Positions 1 to 9,027 of a stretch of 37,536 nt of DNA are shown piece after piece. Every line of letters starts with the position of its first letter. The stretch's first letter is position 1. The stretch is from positions 1 through 37,536 of the forward strand of contig CAJXNS010000012.1 in the NCBI GenBank assembly GCA_913057165.1, read 5' to 3'. The notes beneath the pieces are model-generated. The model had not been told where the DNA came from and ran no database searches. It worked only from the letters and a program-made list of their open reading frames with translations. The stretch comes from an uncultured Trueperaceae bacterium (GTDB lineage Bacteria; Deinococcota; Deinococci; Deinococcales; Trueperaceae). A program made the position numbers and the translations under genes.

Positions 1-84
1 GCGATGGAGGAGGGGTTGCGGTTTGCGATTCGTGAGGGTGGTCGTACGGTGGGTGCGGGTGTTGTGACGGGCATCCAGGAGTAA
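1..84 (+). CDS. tuf: Elongation factor Tu, C-terminal end (partial)
   Basis: Only the last 27 codons and the TAA are inside the window. The readable end ([14 protein letters not shown], then [13 protein letters not shown]) is the conserved last strand of EF-Tu domain 3, the GTPase that delivers aminoacyl-tRNA to the ribosome. Its stop lies 2 nt before the rpsJ start, so tuf probably leads the ribosomal protein operon, as in many bacteria. Only 2 of 27 codons end in C, against 13 of the first 27 in rpsJ, an abrupt change in codon usage. Confidence 0.95.
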   Translation, partial: AMEEGLRFAIREGGRTVGAGVVTGIQE

Positions 85-86
85 TC

Positions 87-407
87 ATGGCTGCCCCGAA
101 GATCCGTATCAAACTGAAGGCATTCGATCACCGCAGCCTCGATAGCTCCGCCACGCGGATCGTCGAGACCGTGCGCCGGACTGGCGCCGACGTGGCTGGT
201 CCTGTGCCGCTACCTACCCGCATTCGTCGTTTCTGCGTGCTGCGCAGTCCGTTCGTTGACAAGGACAGCCGTGAGCACTTCGAAATTCGTACGCACAACC
301 GTCTCATCGACATTCAGTCGCCGACCAAAAGCACCATCGACAGCCTGATGACGCTTGACCTACCGACCGGCGTGGATATTGAGATCAAGACGGTAGGAGG
401 CCGATAA
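87..407 (+). CDS. rpsJ: 30S ribosomal protein S10
   Basis: S10 of 106 residues, normal length. It sits in the head of the small subunit and also pairs with NusB in antitermination complexes. The recognisable core is [20 protein letters not shown] (about residues 44-63) followed by [13 protein letters not shown]. The start is set by AGGAG 5 nt upstream, which lies inside the tuf stop region, so translation is probably coupled to tuf. Confidence 0.97.
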   Translation: MAAPKIRIKLKAFDHRSLDSSATRIVETVRRTGADVAGPVPLPTRIRRFCVLRSPFVDKDSREHFEIRTHNRLIDIQSPTKSTIDSLMTLDLPTGVDIEIKTVGGR

Positions 408-410
408 GCC

Positions 411-1037
411 ATGAAAGGCATTCTAGGTACCAAGGTCGGGATGACCCAGGTTTGGCAGGACGAACAACTCGTCCCTGTCACGGTCGTCCTTGCCGGCCCG
501 TGCCCCGTGGTGCAGCGCAAGCAACCTGACACCGACGGGTACACGGCTGTCCAGCTCGGCTGGCATGAGACCTCCAACAAAAACGTCACGAAGCCTCAGG
601 CTGGCCACTTTGACAAGCATGGTGTGGCCCCACAACGTCACGTGCTTGAATTCCGCGACTACGCCCCCGAAGACGACAACGTCACTGTGTCGATCTTCGA
701 AGGTGGTGAAACCGTGGACGTGACGGGGACCTCTAAAGGCCGCGGCACCGCCGGCGTCATGAAGCGTCACGGTTTCGGTGGTGCGCCCGCCAGCCACGGT
801 GCGAAGAAGAACCACCGTCGCGGTGGTTCCATCGGTACGGGTAAAACGCCTGGCCGGGTTTATAAGGGTCGCAAAATGGCGGGTCAGTACGGCCGCGCCA
901 ACGTGACCACGGTCGGACTTGAGCTCGTTGACGTTCGCGAAGATGAAAACCTCCTGCTGATCAAGGGCGCCATTCCCGGCCCGAACGGCGGCCTCGTGGT
1001 CGTGCGTGAATCGGCACGGAAGCGAGGCCAACAATGA
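411..1037 (+). CDS. rplC: 50S ribosomal protein L3
   Basis: L3 of 208 residues, whose long loop approaches the peptidyl transferase centre. It begins [13 protein letters not shown] and contains the family core with [10 protein letters not shown], then [20 protein letters not shown]. The position of the Gln methylated by PrmB in E. coli (in GSIGQNQTPG) is Thr here, so that modification is not expected. The start follows GGAGG at 396-400, and the end overlaps rplD by 4 nt (ATGA). Confidence 0.97.
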   Translation: MKGILGTKVGMTQVWQDEQLVPVTVVLAGPCPVVQRKQPDTDGYTAVQLGWHETSNKNVTKPQAGHFDKHGVAPQRHVLEFRDYAPEDDNVTVSIFEGGETVDVTGTSKGRGTAGVMKRHGFGGAPASHGAKKNHRRGGSIGTGKTPGRVYKGRKMAGQYGRANVTTVGLELVDVREDENLLLIKGAIPGPNGGLVVVRESARKRGQQ

Positions 1038-1627
1038 GCGTGACGGTTGAAGTGGTCGGAACCAAGCGTACGGTCCAACTGGACCTGCCCGAACCCCAGG
1101 AGAACGTCCTCCACGAAGTGGTTCGTTGGCAGCTGGCCAAGCGCCGTCGTGGCACCGCGGTTACCAAGACGCGTGGGAAGGTCCGTGGCTCAACCGCGAA
1201 GATCTACCCGCAAAAAGGAACCGGTCGCGCGCGGCACGGCAGCCGTAAGGCCCCGATTTTCGTTGGTGGTGGCACCGTCTTTGGGCCCGAACAACGCAAC
1301 TACGATTACCCACTGCCCAAGCGCGTGCGTCGGCTTGGTCTGCACATGGCGCTCGCGGCACGAGCGCAAGAAGGCAAGCTCAAGCTGGTGGACTCCTTCG
1401 GTGTTGAAGGCAAGACCAAAGAGTTTGTGGCTTGGGCCAGCCAACATGGGTTTGATGGTTCAGAGCGTCTGCTTGTCGTCACTGACGACGACATGGCCCG
1501 CCGTGCGGCGCGCAACCTTCCGTGGGTTGACGTGCTGCCGGTACGCGGCTTAAACGTCTACGACATCCTTCGCTCGGATGCCGTGGTGGCCGATGCTGCC
1601 ATCTTCGAACAGGAGGATGCAGCATGA
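1034..1627 (+). CDS. rplD: 50S ribosomal protein L4
   Basis: L4 of 197 residues, lining the peptide exit tunnel; in E. coli it also represses its own operon. The extended tunnel loop is clear: [19 protein letters not shown] then [16 protein letters not shown] (about residues 53-86). Start and stop codons overlap rplC and rplW by 4 nt each, giving a coupled L3-L4-L23 block. No S10-type leader for L4 autoregulation can be seen, because tuf directly precedes rpsJ. Confidence 0.97.
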   Translation: MSVTVEVVGTKRTVQLDLPEPQENVLHEVVRWQLAKRRRGTAVTKTRGKVRGSTAKIYPQKGTGRARHGSRKAPIFVGGGTVFGPEQRNYDYPLPKRVRRLGLHMALAARAQEGKLKLVDSFGVEGKTKEFVAWASQHGFDGSERLLVVTDDDMARRAARNLPWVDVLPVRGLNVYDILRSDAVVADAAIFEQEDAA

Positions 1628-1911
1628 ACGCCAACGACGTCATCTTGCGCCCCGTGCTCAGCGAGAAAGCTGTCATGCAAATCCAGGACGGCACCTACTC
1701 GTTCTTTGTGCACCCGCAAGCCAACCGCACCCAAATCAAAGACGCTATTGAACGGGTCTTTGAGGTGGACGTTCGCAAAATCAACCTCATCCGCGTGCCG
1801 CGCAAGACCAAGCGCATGGGTCGATTCGTCGGCCGGACTGCGCTCCGTAAAAAAGCGATCGTCAAGCTTGCGCCCGGACAAACCATTCAACAGCTCGAAG
1901 GCCTTACGTAA
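1624..1911 (+). CDS. rplW: 50S ribosomal protein L23
   Basis: L23 of 95 residues, next to the tunnel exit where trigger factor and SRP dock. It begins [16 protein letters not shown], matching the usual opening (I.rPviTEKs), and continues with [19 protein letters not shown]. It starts within the last codons of rplD (ATGA overlap) after AGGAGG 7 nt upstream. Confidence 0.96.
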   Translation: MNANDVILRPVLSEKAVMQIQDGTYSFFVHPQANRTQIKDAIERVFEVDVRKINLIRVPRKTKRMGRFVGRTALRKKAIVKLAPGQTIQQLEGLT

Positions 1912-1928
1912 GGAAGGGAGGGACAAGC

Positions 1929-2765
1929 ATGCCAACCAAAAAATACAGACCGTATACGCCCTCCCGTCGCTTCATGACGACGTCGGACTTCGCGGAGATC
2001 ACCAAAGATCGCCCGGAAAAGTCCTTGGTCGTCCCCAAAAAGCGCACCGGAGGTCGCAACAACCGCGGACGGATCACGTCCCGATTCCGCGGGGGTGGCC
2101 ACAAACGCCGCCTCCGAATCATTGACTTTCGTCGTCGCGATAAAGAAGGCGTCGTGGCCCGCGTGGCCGGCATCGAATACGACCCGAACCGTAGCGCCAA
2201 CATCGCGCTCCTGAACTACATGGACGGCGAAAAGCGGTACATCCTGGCCCCAGAAGGCCTGTCCGTGGACGCCCGCATTCAAGCGGGCCCGGACGCCGAA
2301 CCTGTGGTCGGCAACGCCATGCCACTCCGGTTCATTCCGGTCGGTACCGTCGTGCACTCCGTCGAGTTGGTGCCACAAAAAGGTGCCCAGCTCGGTCGAG
2401 CCGCCGGAACGGGCATCCAAATTCAAGGTCGTGACGGTCGTTACGTCACGCTTCGCCTTCCTTCGGGCGAACTGCGCCGCGTGCACGGTGAGTGCTATGC
2501 CACCGTTGGCACGGTCGGGAATGCAGAACATAAGAACCTGGTGCTCGGTAAGGCCGGTCGTACGCGCTGGCTCGGACGTAAGCCCCACCAGCGCGGCCGT
2601 GCGATGAACCCAGTCGATCACCCCCACGGTGGTGGTGAAGGCCGCAGCAGCAGTGGGCGTCCACCCGTCAGCCCTTGGGGCCAGCAAGCCAAAGGCCTCA
2701 AGACCCGCGATCGCCGCAAGACGTCCAGCCGATTCATTGTCCGTCGTCGGAAAGGTAGGAAGTAA
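1929..2765 (+). CDS. rplB: 50S ribosomal protein L2
   Basis: L2 of 278 residues, full length, a core protein near the peptidyl transferase centre. The C-terminal hallmark [15 protein letters not shown], with the His implicated in peptide bond formation, then GRPPVSPWG, is intact, as is the N-terminal [23 protein letters not shown]-binding segment. A GGGAGGG box lies 6 nt before the ATG. The stop overlaps the rpsS start (TAATG). Confidence 0.98.
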   Translation: MPTKKYRPYTPSRRFMTTSDFAEITKDRPEKSLVVPKKRTGGRNNRGRITSRFRGGGHKRRLRIIDFRRRDKEGVVARVAGIEYDPNRSANIALLNYMDGEKRYILAPEGLSVDARIQAGPDAEPVVGNAMPLRFIPVGTVVHSVELVPQKGAQLGRAAGTGIQIQGRDGRYVTLRLPSGELRRVHGECYATVGTVGNAEHKNLVLGKAGRTRWLGRKPHQRGRAMNPVDHPHGGGEGRSSSGRPPVSPWGQQAKGLKTRDRRKTSSRFIVRRRKGRK

Positions 2766-3028
2766 TGGCCCGAAGCATGAAAAAGGGACCGTTCGTCGAC
2801 GAGCACCTGCTCAAGAAAGTCGACGCGGCCAACGATTCCGGCGACCGTCGCGTGATCAAGACGTGGAGCCGGCGCTCCACCGTCGTGCCTGAAATGGTCG
2901 GCCACACCATCGGTGTTTACAACGGCCGTCAGCACGTGCCTGTCTTCGTTCAAGAAAACATGGTCGGCCACAAGCTCGGTGAGTTTGCACCCACGCGGAC
3001 GTTCCGCGGTCACGGAAGGGGCGATTAA
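2765..3028 (+). CDS. rpsS: 30S ribosomal protein S19
   Basis: S19 of 87 residues, in the head of the 30S subunit beside S13. It starts [15 protein letters not shown] and has the conserved [19 protein letters not shown] and [16 protein letters not shown]. Translation restarts on the rplB stop codon (TAATG), and the stop is 1 nt before the rplV start. Confidence 0.97.
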   Translation: MARSMKKGPFVDEHLLKKVDAANDSGDRRVIKTWSRRSTVVPEMVGHTIGVYNGRQHVPVFVQENMVGHKLGEFAPTRTFRGHGRGD

Positions 3029-3029
3029 C

Positions 3030-3368
3030 GTGCCAGCCTCGGCAACCCTCCGTATGCACCGCTCCACCCCCCGCAAGACGCGTCTCGTGGTGGATCTCAT
3101 CCGCGGCAAAGATGTGCGTGAAGCCGAAGACATCCTGCGCTTCACCGACAAACGTGTTGCCGGTCCGGTCCTCAAGCTGCTCACCAGCGCCAAGGCGAAT
3201 GCCGTCAACAACCACGACATGTTCGAAGACGCCCTGTTTGTGGCCGAAGCCCAGGTCGGCGAAGGCCCAACCTTGAAGCGGTTCCGCCCGCGTGCACGCG
3301 GACGTGCGGACATGATCCGCAAGCGCACCAGCCACGTCACCATCACGCTGGAGGAACGCAATGGGTAA
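3030..3368 (+). CDS. rplV: 50S ribosomal protein L22
   Basis: L22 of 112 residues, whose beta hairpin lines the exit tunnel. I chose the GTG at 3030: the protein then opens MPASATLRMHRSTPRKTRLV, matching the usual A.A..r.iR.SprKvRLV, and GGAAGGGG lies just upstream. An in-frame ATG at 3054 would remove the first helix. The tunnel hairpin is near GEGPTLKRFRPRARGRA. It overlaps rpsC by 8 nt. Confidence 0.95.
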   Translation: MPASATLRMHRSTPRKTRLVVDLIRGKDVREAEDILRFTDKRVAGPVLKLLTSAKANAVNNHDMFEDALFVAEAQVGEGPTLKRFRPRARGRADMIRKRTSHVTITLEERNG

Positions 3369-4110
3369 CAAAGTCAATCCACTGGGCTTCCGTCTCGGAG
3401 TCAACAAAACGGCGTCCGCCCGCTGGTACGCCAGCCGTAAGGACTACCCACGCCTGCTGGTCGAGGATGAACTCATTCGCGACACCATCACGCGTGAAGT
3501 TGGCCACTCCGGTATCGCCCGAATCGATATTGAGCGCGCCGCTGAAAACGTCAACGTGACCATCCACACGGCCAAGCCTGGTGTGGTGATTGGTCGTGGC
3601 GGCGAAGCCATCAAAGCGTTACGGACCCAGCTTGACCAAAAGTTGGAAGGGACCGTCGCCGTCGACGTGCAAGAGGTCGCCAACCCCAACACCAACGGAA
3701 TGCTCGTGGCTCAGCGCATCGGGGAACAGCTCGAGCGCCGCTTCGCTTTCCGTCGCGCCATGAAGCAAGCCGTGCAGCGCACCATGGAAAGTGGCGCGCA
3801 AGGCATCAAAATCCGTTGCTCAGGCCGGCTCGGTGGTGCGGAACAAGCACGCCCTGAGTGGTACAGCGACGGCCGTGTGCCCCTCCAAACGTTGCGTGCG
3901 GATATCGATTACGGCACCGCCCGCGCGAACACGACTGCTGGCGTGGTTGGCGTCAAAGCTTGGGTGTTCCTCGGCGAAATCGTTGGCGACAAGACGCGCC
4001 AAGCCGCCGTGCTGCCGCGCCCACGCTCGGACGACGATAAGAAGAAGCGCCGTCGCCCGGCCCGCCGCCGTGAAGGTGGCCCGCGACGCCGCGTCAGGAA
4101 GGATTCGTAA
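3361..4110 (+). CDS. rpsC: 30S ribosomal protein S3
   Basis: S3 of 249 residues, at the mRNA entry channel. The type II KH domain has GVVIGRGGEAIKALR (GRGG at 78-81), and the C-terminal domain has GAQGIKIRCSGRLGGAE. The last 30 or so residues form a very basic tail (DDDKKKRRRPARRREGG and onward), longer than in E. coli S3 (233 residues). GGAGG lies 6 nt before the ATG. Confidence 0.97.
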   Translation: MGNKVNPLGFRLGVNKTASARWYASRKDYPRLLVEDELIRDTITREVGHSGIARIDIERAAENVNVTIHTAKPGVVIGRGGEAIKALRTQLDQKLEGTVAVDVQEVANPNTNGMLVAQRIGEQLERRFAFRRAMKQAVQRTMESGAQGIKIRCSGRLGGAEQARPEWYSDGRVPLQTLRADIDYGTARANTTAGVVGVKAWVFLGEIVGDKTRQAAVLPRPRSDDDKKKRRRPARRREGGPRRRVRKDS

Positions 4111-4113
4111 ACC

Positions 4114-4539
4114 ATGCTGCTACCCAAACGCGTCAAGCACCGCAAGCAGTTCCGGGGCCGCATGAAGGGCGACACCAAAGGTGGCGACTACGTGGCCTTC
4201 GGCGATTACGCACTCGTCGCCATGGAGCCTGCCTGGATTCGCTCGAACCAAATCGAGGCGTGCCGGATCACCATGAGCCGCTACTTCCGCCGTGGCGGGA
4301 AGATCTACATTCGTATCTTCCCGGATAAACCCATCAGCAAAAAACCTCTCGAGGTTCGCATGGGTAAAGGTAAAGGCGCTGTGGATCACTGGGTGTCCGT
4401 CGTCAAACCCGGCCGGATTTTGTTCGAGGTTGCCAACGTCACCGAGGCCCAAGCCAAAGAAGCCTTCCGCCTCGCTGGCCACAAACTTCCTATTCGCACC
4501 AAAATGGTGACCCGGGAGATTTACGATGAAGTCCAGTGA
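4114..4539 (+). CDS. rplP: 50S ribosomal protein L16
   Basis: L16 of 141 residues, standard length, helping to position A-site tRNA. Conserved segments are [35 protein letters not shown] and [15 protein letters not shown]; the Arg before MGKGKG is the residue hydroxylated in E. coli. Its last 14 nt overlap rpmC. Confidence 0.97.
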   Translation: MLLPKRVKHRKQFRGRMKGDTKGGDYVAFGDYALVAMEPAWIRSNQIEACRITMSRYFRRGGKIYIRIFPDKPISKKPLEVRMGKGKGAVDHWVSVVKPGRILFEVANVTEAQAKEAFRLAGHKLPIRTKMVTREIYDEVQ

Positions 4540-4717
4540 CGCTCGGAAACTGACATCGGAAGAGATTCAGGTCGAGGTCAACTCCCGCCGGCAAGAGCTG
4601 CTCAACCTTCGCTTCCAGGCGGCGGTCGGGCAAGCATCCAACCCCCGGCTGATTCGCCAGACCAAGCGTGATATCGCCCGTCTGCTGACCATCGCCCGCG
4701 AGAAGGAGCAAGAATGA
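4526..4717 (+). CDS. rpmC: 50S ribosomal protein L29
   Basis: L29 of 63 residues, a two-helix protein near the tunnel exit next to L23. It reads [18 protein letters not shown], then [20 protein letters not shown], the family signature, and [14 protein letters not shown]. It starts inside rplP with GGGAG 7 nt upstream and overlaps rpsQ by 4 nt (ATGA). Confidence 0.96.
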   Translation: MKSSDARKLTSEEIQVEVNSRRQELLNLRFQAAVGQASNPRLIRQTKRDIARLLTIAREKEQE

Positions 4718-4959
4718 AAAGGGTTCTGCAAGGCCGCGTGGTCAGCACCGCAGCCGACAAGACCGTGACCGTATCGGTCGAGCGACGCTTCAAGCATCCG
4801 CTCTACGGGAAGGTCGTCAGCACCAGCAAGAAGTACCTTGCGCACGACGAGAACAACGATTACGGCTTGGGAGACCAAGTCGAAATCATGGCCGCAAGGC
4901 CGATCAGTAAGCGCAAACGCTTCGTCGTCACCCGCCTCCTTGAGAAGGCGCGGAGTTAG
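4714..4959 (+). CDS. rpsQ: 30S ribosomal protein S17
   Basis: S17 of 81 residues, an OB-fold protein binding 16S helices 7 and 11. It reads [20 protein letters not shown], then [10 protein letters not shown] and [16 protein letters not shown], and ends with the conserved [17 protein letters not shown] lies 5 nt before the ATG, which overlaps the rpmC stop. Confidence 0.96.
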   Translation: MKRVLQGRVVSTAADKTVTVSVERRFKHPLYGKVVSTSKKYLAHDENNDYGLGDQVEIMAARPISKRKRFVVTRLLEKARS

Positions 4960-4974
4960 GGTCAGGAGGTCAAC

Positions 4975-5343
4975 GTGATTCAACAAGAAACGTATCTCGA
5001 CGTGGCCGACAACTCTGGCGCTAAACGCATCCAGTGCATCCGTGTGCTCGGTACCGGACAGCAGTTCGTGGGTCACGTCGGCGACGTCATCGTTGCCGCC
5101 GTCAAAGACGCCCTACCGAACGGCCAAGTCAAAAAAGGTGACGTCGTGCGCGCCGTGATCGTCCGCACGAAAAAAGAGGTCAATCGGAAGGATGGCTCCG
5201 CTATCCGCTTCGATACCAACGCTGCCGTGCTCGTGAACCCACAAAACGAACCGCGGGGTACCCGTGTGTTCGGCCCAGTGGCCCGCGAGCTCCGCGATAA
5301 GCGGTTTATGCGCATTGTGTCGCTGGCCCCGGAGGTTCTCTAA
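4975..5343 (+). CDS. rplN: 50S ribosomal protein L14
   Basis: L14 of 122 residues, exactly the family length, forming an intersubunit bridge and contacting L19. It opens [20 protein letters not shown] from a GTG codon placed by a strong AGGAGGT 4 nt upstream. The signature [15 protein letters not shown] and the [19 protein letters not shown] end are intact. The stop abuts the rplX ATG. Confidence 0.97.
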   Translation: MIQQETYLDVADNSGAKRIQCIRVLGTGQQFVGHVGDVIVAAVKDALPNGQVKKGDVVRAVIVRTKKEVNRKDGSAIRFDTNAAVLVNPQNEPRGTRVFGPVARELRDKRFMRIVSLAPEVL

Positions 5344-5667
5344 ATGGTCCGCAGCCGACTCAAGAAAGGTGACCGCGTACGCGTCATCGCTGGCAAACAT
5401 CGCGGCGAAGAAGGCACCTTGCTATCGGTCGATCGCGAGAAAAACCGCGTGTTCGTCGAAGGTGTCAACGTCATCCGCAAAGCCCAGCGCCCCACGCAGC
5501 AAAACCCAAGCGGTGGGTTTCGTGAGCAAGAGGCGCCCATTCACGCCAGCAACGTCCAGCTTCTCGACCCATCCAACAACGAACCCACCCGGGTGCGTAT
5601 GGAGGTAAACGAGGACGGCCGCAAGCAGCGCGTGAGCACCAAAACCGGAGGTAGCCTCGATGGCTGA
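5344..5667 (+). CDS. rplX: 50S ribosomal protein L24
   Basis: L24 of 107 residues, an assembly initiator with a KOW motif: [20 protein letters not shown] (residues 7-26), followed by [16 protein letters not shown]. It starts on the nucleotide after the rplN stop, with GGAGG about 8 nt upstream, and overlaps rplE by 8 nt. Confidence 0.96.
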   Translation: MVRSRLKKGDRVRVIAGKHRGEEGTLLSVDREKNRVFVEGVNVIRKAQRPTQQNPSGGFREQEAPIHASNVQLLDPSNNEPTRVRMEVNEDGRKQRVSTKTGGSLDG

Positions 5668-6223
5668 AGCCGCCAACCAACAAGTGGATCTCCCCATCAA
5701 GCAGCGCTACGGCAGCGTTCGCGATCAGTTGGTGGAGCGCCACGGCTACAGCAACGTCATGGCCATCCCCACGGTCGAGAAAATCGTCCTCAACATGGGC
5801 TTGGGCGAAGCACGCGAAGACCGCAAAGTGCTTGAAAAGGCCAGCAATGAGCTTGCCCAGATCGCGCTTCAGCGTCCGGTGGTTACCAAGGCCAAAAAAT
5901 CGGTCTCAAACTTCAAGCTGCGCACCGGCATGCCGGTCGGCCTCAAAGTGACGCTGCGTGGCGACCGCATGTGGGCGTTCCTCGACAAGCTCATTAACGT
6001 GGCCCTGCCGCGTGTGCGTGACTTTCGGGGCATCAGCCCAAACAGTTTTGATGGCCGCGGCAACTACAACCTCGGCATCAAAGAGTTTTTGGTGTTCCCG
6101 GAACTCTCGTACGACAGCGTTGACGCCGTCCGAGGGTTGGATGTCACCATCGTCACCACCGCCAACGAAGACGAAGAGGCCCGCAGCCTCCTCGAGCTTC
6201 TGGGCATGCCGTTTAGGTCGTAA
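5660..6223 (+). CDS. rplE: 50S ribosomal protein L5
   Basis: L5 of 187 residues, in the central protuberance, binding 5S rRNA and contacting P-site tRNA. Family segments include [34 protein letters not shown], and [20 protein letters not shown] followed by [14 protein letters not shown]. The ATG lies inside rplX after GGAGG; the 3' end is 8 nt from rpsN. Confidence 0.97.
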   Translation: MAEAANQQVDLPIKQRYGSVRDQLVERHGYSNVMAIPTVEKIVLNMGLGEAREDRKVLEKASNELAQIALQRPVVTKAKKSVSNFKLRTGMPVGLKVTLRGDRMWAFLDKLINVALPRVRDFRGISPNSFDGRGNYNLGIKEFLVFPELSYDSVDAVRGLDVTIVTTANEDEEARSLLELLGMPFRS

Positions 6224-6231
6224 GGAGCTTC

Positions 6232-6417
6232 ATGGCAACGAAAGCTAAAATCGCATCCGCCAAACGCCCCGCGAAGTTCTCTTCGCGCTCCATCAACCGT
6301 TGCAGCCAGTGCGGCCGTACCCGTGGTTACATTCGTGACTTCGGTCTTTGCCGTATTTGCATGCGAGAAATGGCCCACAAAGGCCACCTGCCTGGCGTCA
6401 CGAAAGCCAGCTGGTAA
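6232..6417 (+). CDS. rpsN: 30S ribosomal protein S14, zinc-binding type
   Basis: S14 of 61 residues in its short, zinc-binding (type Z, C+) form. Cys24, Cys27, Cys40 and Cys43 make the two CxxC knuckles ([20 protein letters not shown]), and the protein ends with the usual KASW. AAGGAG lies 4 nt before the ATG. It is followed by the only sizeable gap in the spc block, 62 nt with two hairpins. Confidence 0.97.
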   Translation: MATKAKIASAKRPAKFSSRSINRCSQCGRTRGYIRDFGLCRICMREMAHKGHLPGVTKASW

Positions 6418-6425
6418 ACCCCTCA

Positions 6426-6462
6426 AACCCCATTGGGGTTAAGGCCGGCTGAAGTCGGTACC
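6426..6462 (+). promoter_or_regulatory. Tandem RNA hairpins upstream of rpsH (possible regulatory element)
   Basis: Two stems occupy the rpsN-rpsH gap. Stem 1 is AACCCC (6426-6431), loop ATT, GGGGTT (6435-6440). Stem 2 is CCGGC (6445-6449), loop TGAA, GTCGG (6454-6458), with an outer GG/CC pair (6443-6444 with 6461-6462) and a TA bulge. No T-run follows, so these are not intrinsic terminators. S8 represses the spc operon in E. coli by binding mRNA, so an S8-binding role is possible, but I cannot show that the S8 consensus is present. Confidence 0.4.
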
Positions 6463-6479
6463 TACCCTAGGAGGAACAC

Positions 6480-6875
6480 GTGCACTCAGACCCAATCGCA
6501 GACATGCTCAACCGGATTCGGACGGCCGTGGCTGTTGGCCATGGTTCGGTCGATATTCCGTCGAGCAAGTTCAAGAAAGCCTTATCCGATATTTTGGTTC
6601 GCGAGGGCTACCTCAAGTCCTCAGAAGTCGTTGAGGTGGACGGTCATCCCGTCTTGCGGATCGGCCTCAAGTACGGCCCTAAACGCAAACCGATCATCAA
6701 CGACCTTCACCGCGTGTCCAAGCCTGGACGCCGTGCCTATGCCAAGTCCAAGGACGTACCGGTTGTCCGGGGCGGACTCGGCGTGGCGGTTATTTCCACC
6801 TCGGCTGGCCTACTGGCCGACCGTGAAGCCCGCCAAAAAGGTGTTGGCGGCGAAGTTATTTGTGAGGTGTGGTGA
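6480..6875 (+). CDS. rpsH: 30S ribosomal protein S8
   Basis: S8 of 131 residues, an early-binding platform protein and the known spc operon repressor in E. coli. It starts at GTG 6480 ([16 protein letters not shown]) with GGAGG 5 nt upstream. The conserved end has [20 protein letters not shown] then [19 protein letters not shown]. It follows the two-hairpin gap and overlaps rplF by 1 nt (TGATG). Confidence 0.97.
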   Translation: MHSDPIADMLNRIRTAVAVGHGSVDIPSSKFKKALSDILVREGYLKSSEVVEVDGHPVLRIGLKYGPKRKPIINDLHRVSKPGRRAYAKSKDVPVVRGGLGVAVISTSAGLLADREARQKGVGGEVICEVW

Positions 6876-7420
6876 TGAGCCGAATCGGTCTCGCACCCAT
6901 TCAAATTCCAAACGGCGTCACCGTTGACGTTGACACGTCAGGAACCCACGTGACGGTCAAAGGACCCAAAGGTGAACTGCACGTCACCATTAACGGCCGT
7001 ATTGAACTGATCCAAGAGGATGGTGTGGTTCGTTTCACCCGTCCGTCCGATCAGCCCCAAGATCGTGCCCAACACGGTCTTGCTCGCAGCCTTGTGAACA
7101 ATGCAGTTCAGGGTGTGGCCGAAGGCTTCACCAAGGATCTTGAGATTCAAGGTGTGGGTTACCGCTGCCAGATGAAAGGCAAAAACCTCGAGCTTGCGCT
7201 GGGTTACTCCCACCCGGTTCTGATTGAGCCGCCCGAAGGCGTCACCATTGAAGCGCCTGAACCCACCAAGATTCAGGTGTCGGGCATTGACAAGCAGCAG
7301 GTGGGGCAAGTGGCGGCCAACATTCGCGCCGTCCGCCCGCCGGACAGCTACCACGGTAAAGGCGTCCGCTACGCAGGCGAACGCGTCCGACTCAAGGCCG
7401 GTAAGGCCGCAGCCCGGTAA
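6875..7420 (+). CDS. rplF: 50S ribosomal protein L6
   Basis: L6 of 181 residues, near the GTPase-associated centre. The ATG at 6875 fits the family start [15 protein letters not shown]; two GTG codons just upstream would add only MV. The two repeated domains end with the signature [20 protein letters not shown]. The start overlaps the rpsH stop, with GAGGTG a few nt upstream. Confidence 0.97.
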   Translation: MSRIGLAPIQIPNGVTVDVDTSGTHVTVKGPKGELHVTINGRIELIQEDGVVRFTRPSDQPQDRAQHGLARSLVNNAVQGVAEGFTKDLEIQGVGYRCQMKGKNLELALGYSHPVLIEPPEGVTIEAPEPTKIQVSGIDKQQVGQVAANIRAVRPPDSYHGKGVRYAGERVRLKAGKAAAR

Positions 7421-7440
7421 TCCGGAAGGAGAGGTTGAGA

Positions 7441-7788
7441 ATGAACACTTACACATCCCGTCAACGCCGCACCTTCCGTACCCGCCGTTCGATCCGTCGC
7501 AACGTCGACAACGGGCGCATGCGTCTGCATGTCTACCGCAGCTCCCGTTACATCTACGCGCAGATCATCGACGATCGGACCGGGCAGACGCTGGCGGAAG
7601 CCAACAGCCGTACCCTCGGTGCGTCTGGAAACAAGACCGAGCAGGCGTCTGCTGTGGGCGCCGCGATCGCTGAACGTGCCAAGGCCGCAGGCGTGGAGCG
7701 CGTCGTTTTTGACCGCGGTCCGTTCCGCTACCACGGCCGGATTAAAGCTCTCGCCGATAGCGCCCGCGAAGGAGGCCTGGACTTCTAA
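7441..7788 (+). CDS. rplR: 50S ribosomal protein L18
   Basis: L18 of 115 residues, binding 5S rRNA with L5. I chose the ATG at 7441 ([20 protein letters not shown]), preceded by GGAAGGAG; an upstream TTG would add only two residues. The core [19 protein letters not shown]-like segment and the C-terminal [20 protein letters not shown] are typical. Its stop overlaps the rpsE start (TAATG). Confidence 0.96.
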   Translation: MNTYTSRQRRTFRTRRSIRRNVDNGRMRLHVYRSSRYIYAQIIDDRTGQTLAEANSRTLGASGNKTEQASAVGAAIAERAKAAGVERVVFDRGPFRYHGRIKALADSAREGGLDF

Positions 7789-8261
7789 TGGCAGACACCG
7801 AGTTCGAAGATAAGGTAATTTTCATCCGCCGTACCGCCAAGACCTACAAAGGCGGTCGCCGCTTCCGCTTCGGCGCCATGGTTGTCATTGGCGATCGCCA
7901 GGGACGCGTTGGGCTTGGCTTGGGCAAAGCCAAAGAGGTTCCAGTCGCCGTTCAAAAAGGCCAATACGTGGCGCGCCGCAACCTCTTTGAAGTGCCGATT
8001 GAAGAACCAGGCACCGTGCCACACGAGGTGCTTGGGGCCCATGGGACAAGTCGCGTGATGCTGAAACCGGCTGGTGCTGGTACGGGCGTCATTGCGGGCA
8101 GTGTGCCGCGGGCCATCGTTGAGCTCGCCGGTTACCGCAACCTGCTGACCAAAGAGTTGGGTTCGCGCAACCAAACCAACGTCGCCTACGCGGTGGTGGA
8201 CGGGCTTAAGCAGCTTCGTACGTTTGCCGAAGCCAAAGCCGAGAGGGACCGAGCGGAATGA
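7788..8261 (+). CDS. rpsE: 30S ribosomal protein S5
   Basis: S5 of 157 residues, at the mRNA entry site, affecting decoding fidelity. The double-stranded-RNA-binding-like N domain has [20 protein letters not shown], and the C domain has the signature [20 protein letters not shown] with [17 protein letters not shown]. It overlaps rpmD by 4 nt. Confidence 0.97.
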   Translation: MADTEFEDKVIFIRRTAKTYKGGRRFRFGAMVVIGDRQGRVGLGLGKAKEVPVAVQKGQYVARRNLFEVPIEEPGTVPHEVLGAHGTSRVMLKPAGAGTGVIAGSVPRAIVELAGYRNLLTKELGSRNQTNVAYAVVDGLKQLRTFAEAKAERDRAE

Positions 8262-8437
8262 TTCAGATCACCCTCAAGCGAAGCTCGATCGGTGCATCGA
8301 AAACGCAACGTGCGACCTTACAGGCCCTCGGTTTACGTAAAACCGGTGACACGCGGACGGTGAAGGACACCCCCGATGTTCAGGGCATGATCCGCAAGGT
8401 TGAGTTCCTCCTCGACGTTCAGGAGGCGTCTAAATGA
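8258..8437 (+). CDS. rpmD: 50S ribosomal protein L30
   Basis: L30 of 59 residues. It reads [20 protein letters not shown], then [20 protein letters not shown] and [19 protein letters not shown], the standard bacterial L30 pattern (I..k..R...vlGLr..gdtv...dtp.vrGMi.kV..lv.v). It overlaps rpsE by 4 nt upstream and rplO by 4 nt downstream (ATGA), so the S5-L30-L15 order is conserved. Confidence 0.96.
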   Translation: MIQITLKRSSIGASKTQRATLQALGLRKTGDTRTVKDTPDVQGMIRKVEFLLDVQEASK

Positions 8438-9027
8438 AGATCAATACGCTTAAACCCTCTGAGGGTTCACGCAAGTCACGCCGCCGCCTTGGTCGTGGCG
8501 TGGGTAGCGGTCGCGGTAAGACAGCCGCTCGCGGTCAAAAAGGGCAAAAGTCGCGCAGCGGGTTCAGCCAAGGCTCCGGTTGGGAGGGTGGTCGTTCACG
8601 CCTCGTGATGCGTCTTCCCAAGCGTGGTTTTAACCGCTACCGCGTCCCGATGCAGATCGTCAACGTCGAGGCACTGGATCGTTTCCGCGCGGGATCCAAA
8701 ATATCGGCTGAAACGCTGGCCGAAGCCGGCCTGATTCGTCATGCTGACCGGCCCGTGAAACTCCTCGGCCGTGGGGAACTCAAAAAACGTTTCACGGTGA
8801 CCGTGGACGCCGCCAGCGCGTCGGCCATCCAAGCGGTGGTTGATGCCGGTGGGCAGGTCGTCGGTTTCGACGTTGAGGCGCCTGCTGAAGTTGAGACGCC
8901 TGCGGCTGAGCCGGCCACTGAGGTGTCCGCGGCCGGCGAGGCCGAAACGGACGCGAGCGATGATGTGACGCCGGAGGAAGAAACGAGCGATACGGAAGGC
9001 GACGAAGGCACCGAGGAGAAAGACTGA
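8434..9027 (+). CDS. rplO: 50S ribosomal protein L15 with acidic C-terminal tail
   Basis: L15 of 197 residues against about 146 in E. coli. The normal part begins with [20 protein letters not shown], then GRGVGSGRGKTAARGQKGQK (glycine/arginine-rich rRNA-binding arm), and ends near GGQVVGFDVEAP (about residue 150). The remaining 47 or so residues are a Glu/Asp/Ala/Thr-rich tail with almost no basic residues, presumably disordered and on the surface. AGGAGG lies 7 nt before the ATG; the stop overlaps secY (TGATG). Confidence 0.96.
   Translation: MKINTLKPSEGSRKSRRRLGRGVGSGRGKTAARGQKGQKSRSGFSQGSGWEGGRSRLVMRLPKRGFNRYRVPMQIVNVEALDRFRAGSKISAETLAEAGLIRHADRPVKLLGRGELKKRFTVTVDAASASAIQAVVDAGGQVVGFDVEAPAEVETPAAEPATEVSAAGEAETDASDDVTPEEETSDTEGDEGTEEKD

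Noticed and set aside
423-1034. 203-codon open frame on the minus strand across rplC
   Set aside because: It mirrors the L3 gene exactly, has no family resemblance, and arises because GC-rich codons rarely create antisense stops.
1887-2687. 266-codon minus-strand frame opposite rplB
   Set aside because: L2 on the + strand is unmistakable; the antisense frame has no start signal and no recognisable content.
6426-6440. AACCCC-ATT-GGGGTT hairpin as an intrinsic terminator after rpsN
   Set aside because: No T-run follows and rpsH continues the conserved operon; a regulatory or processing role is likelier.
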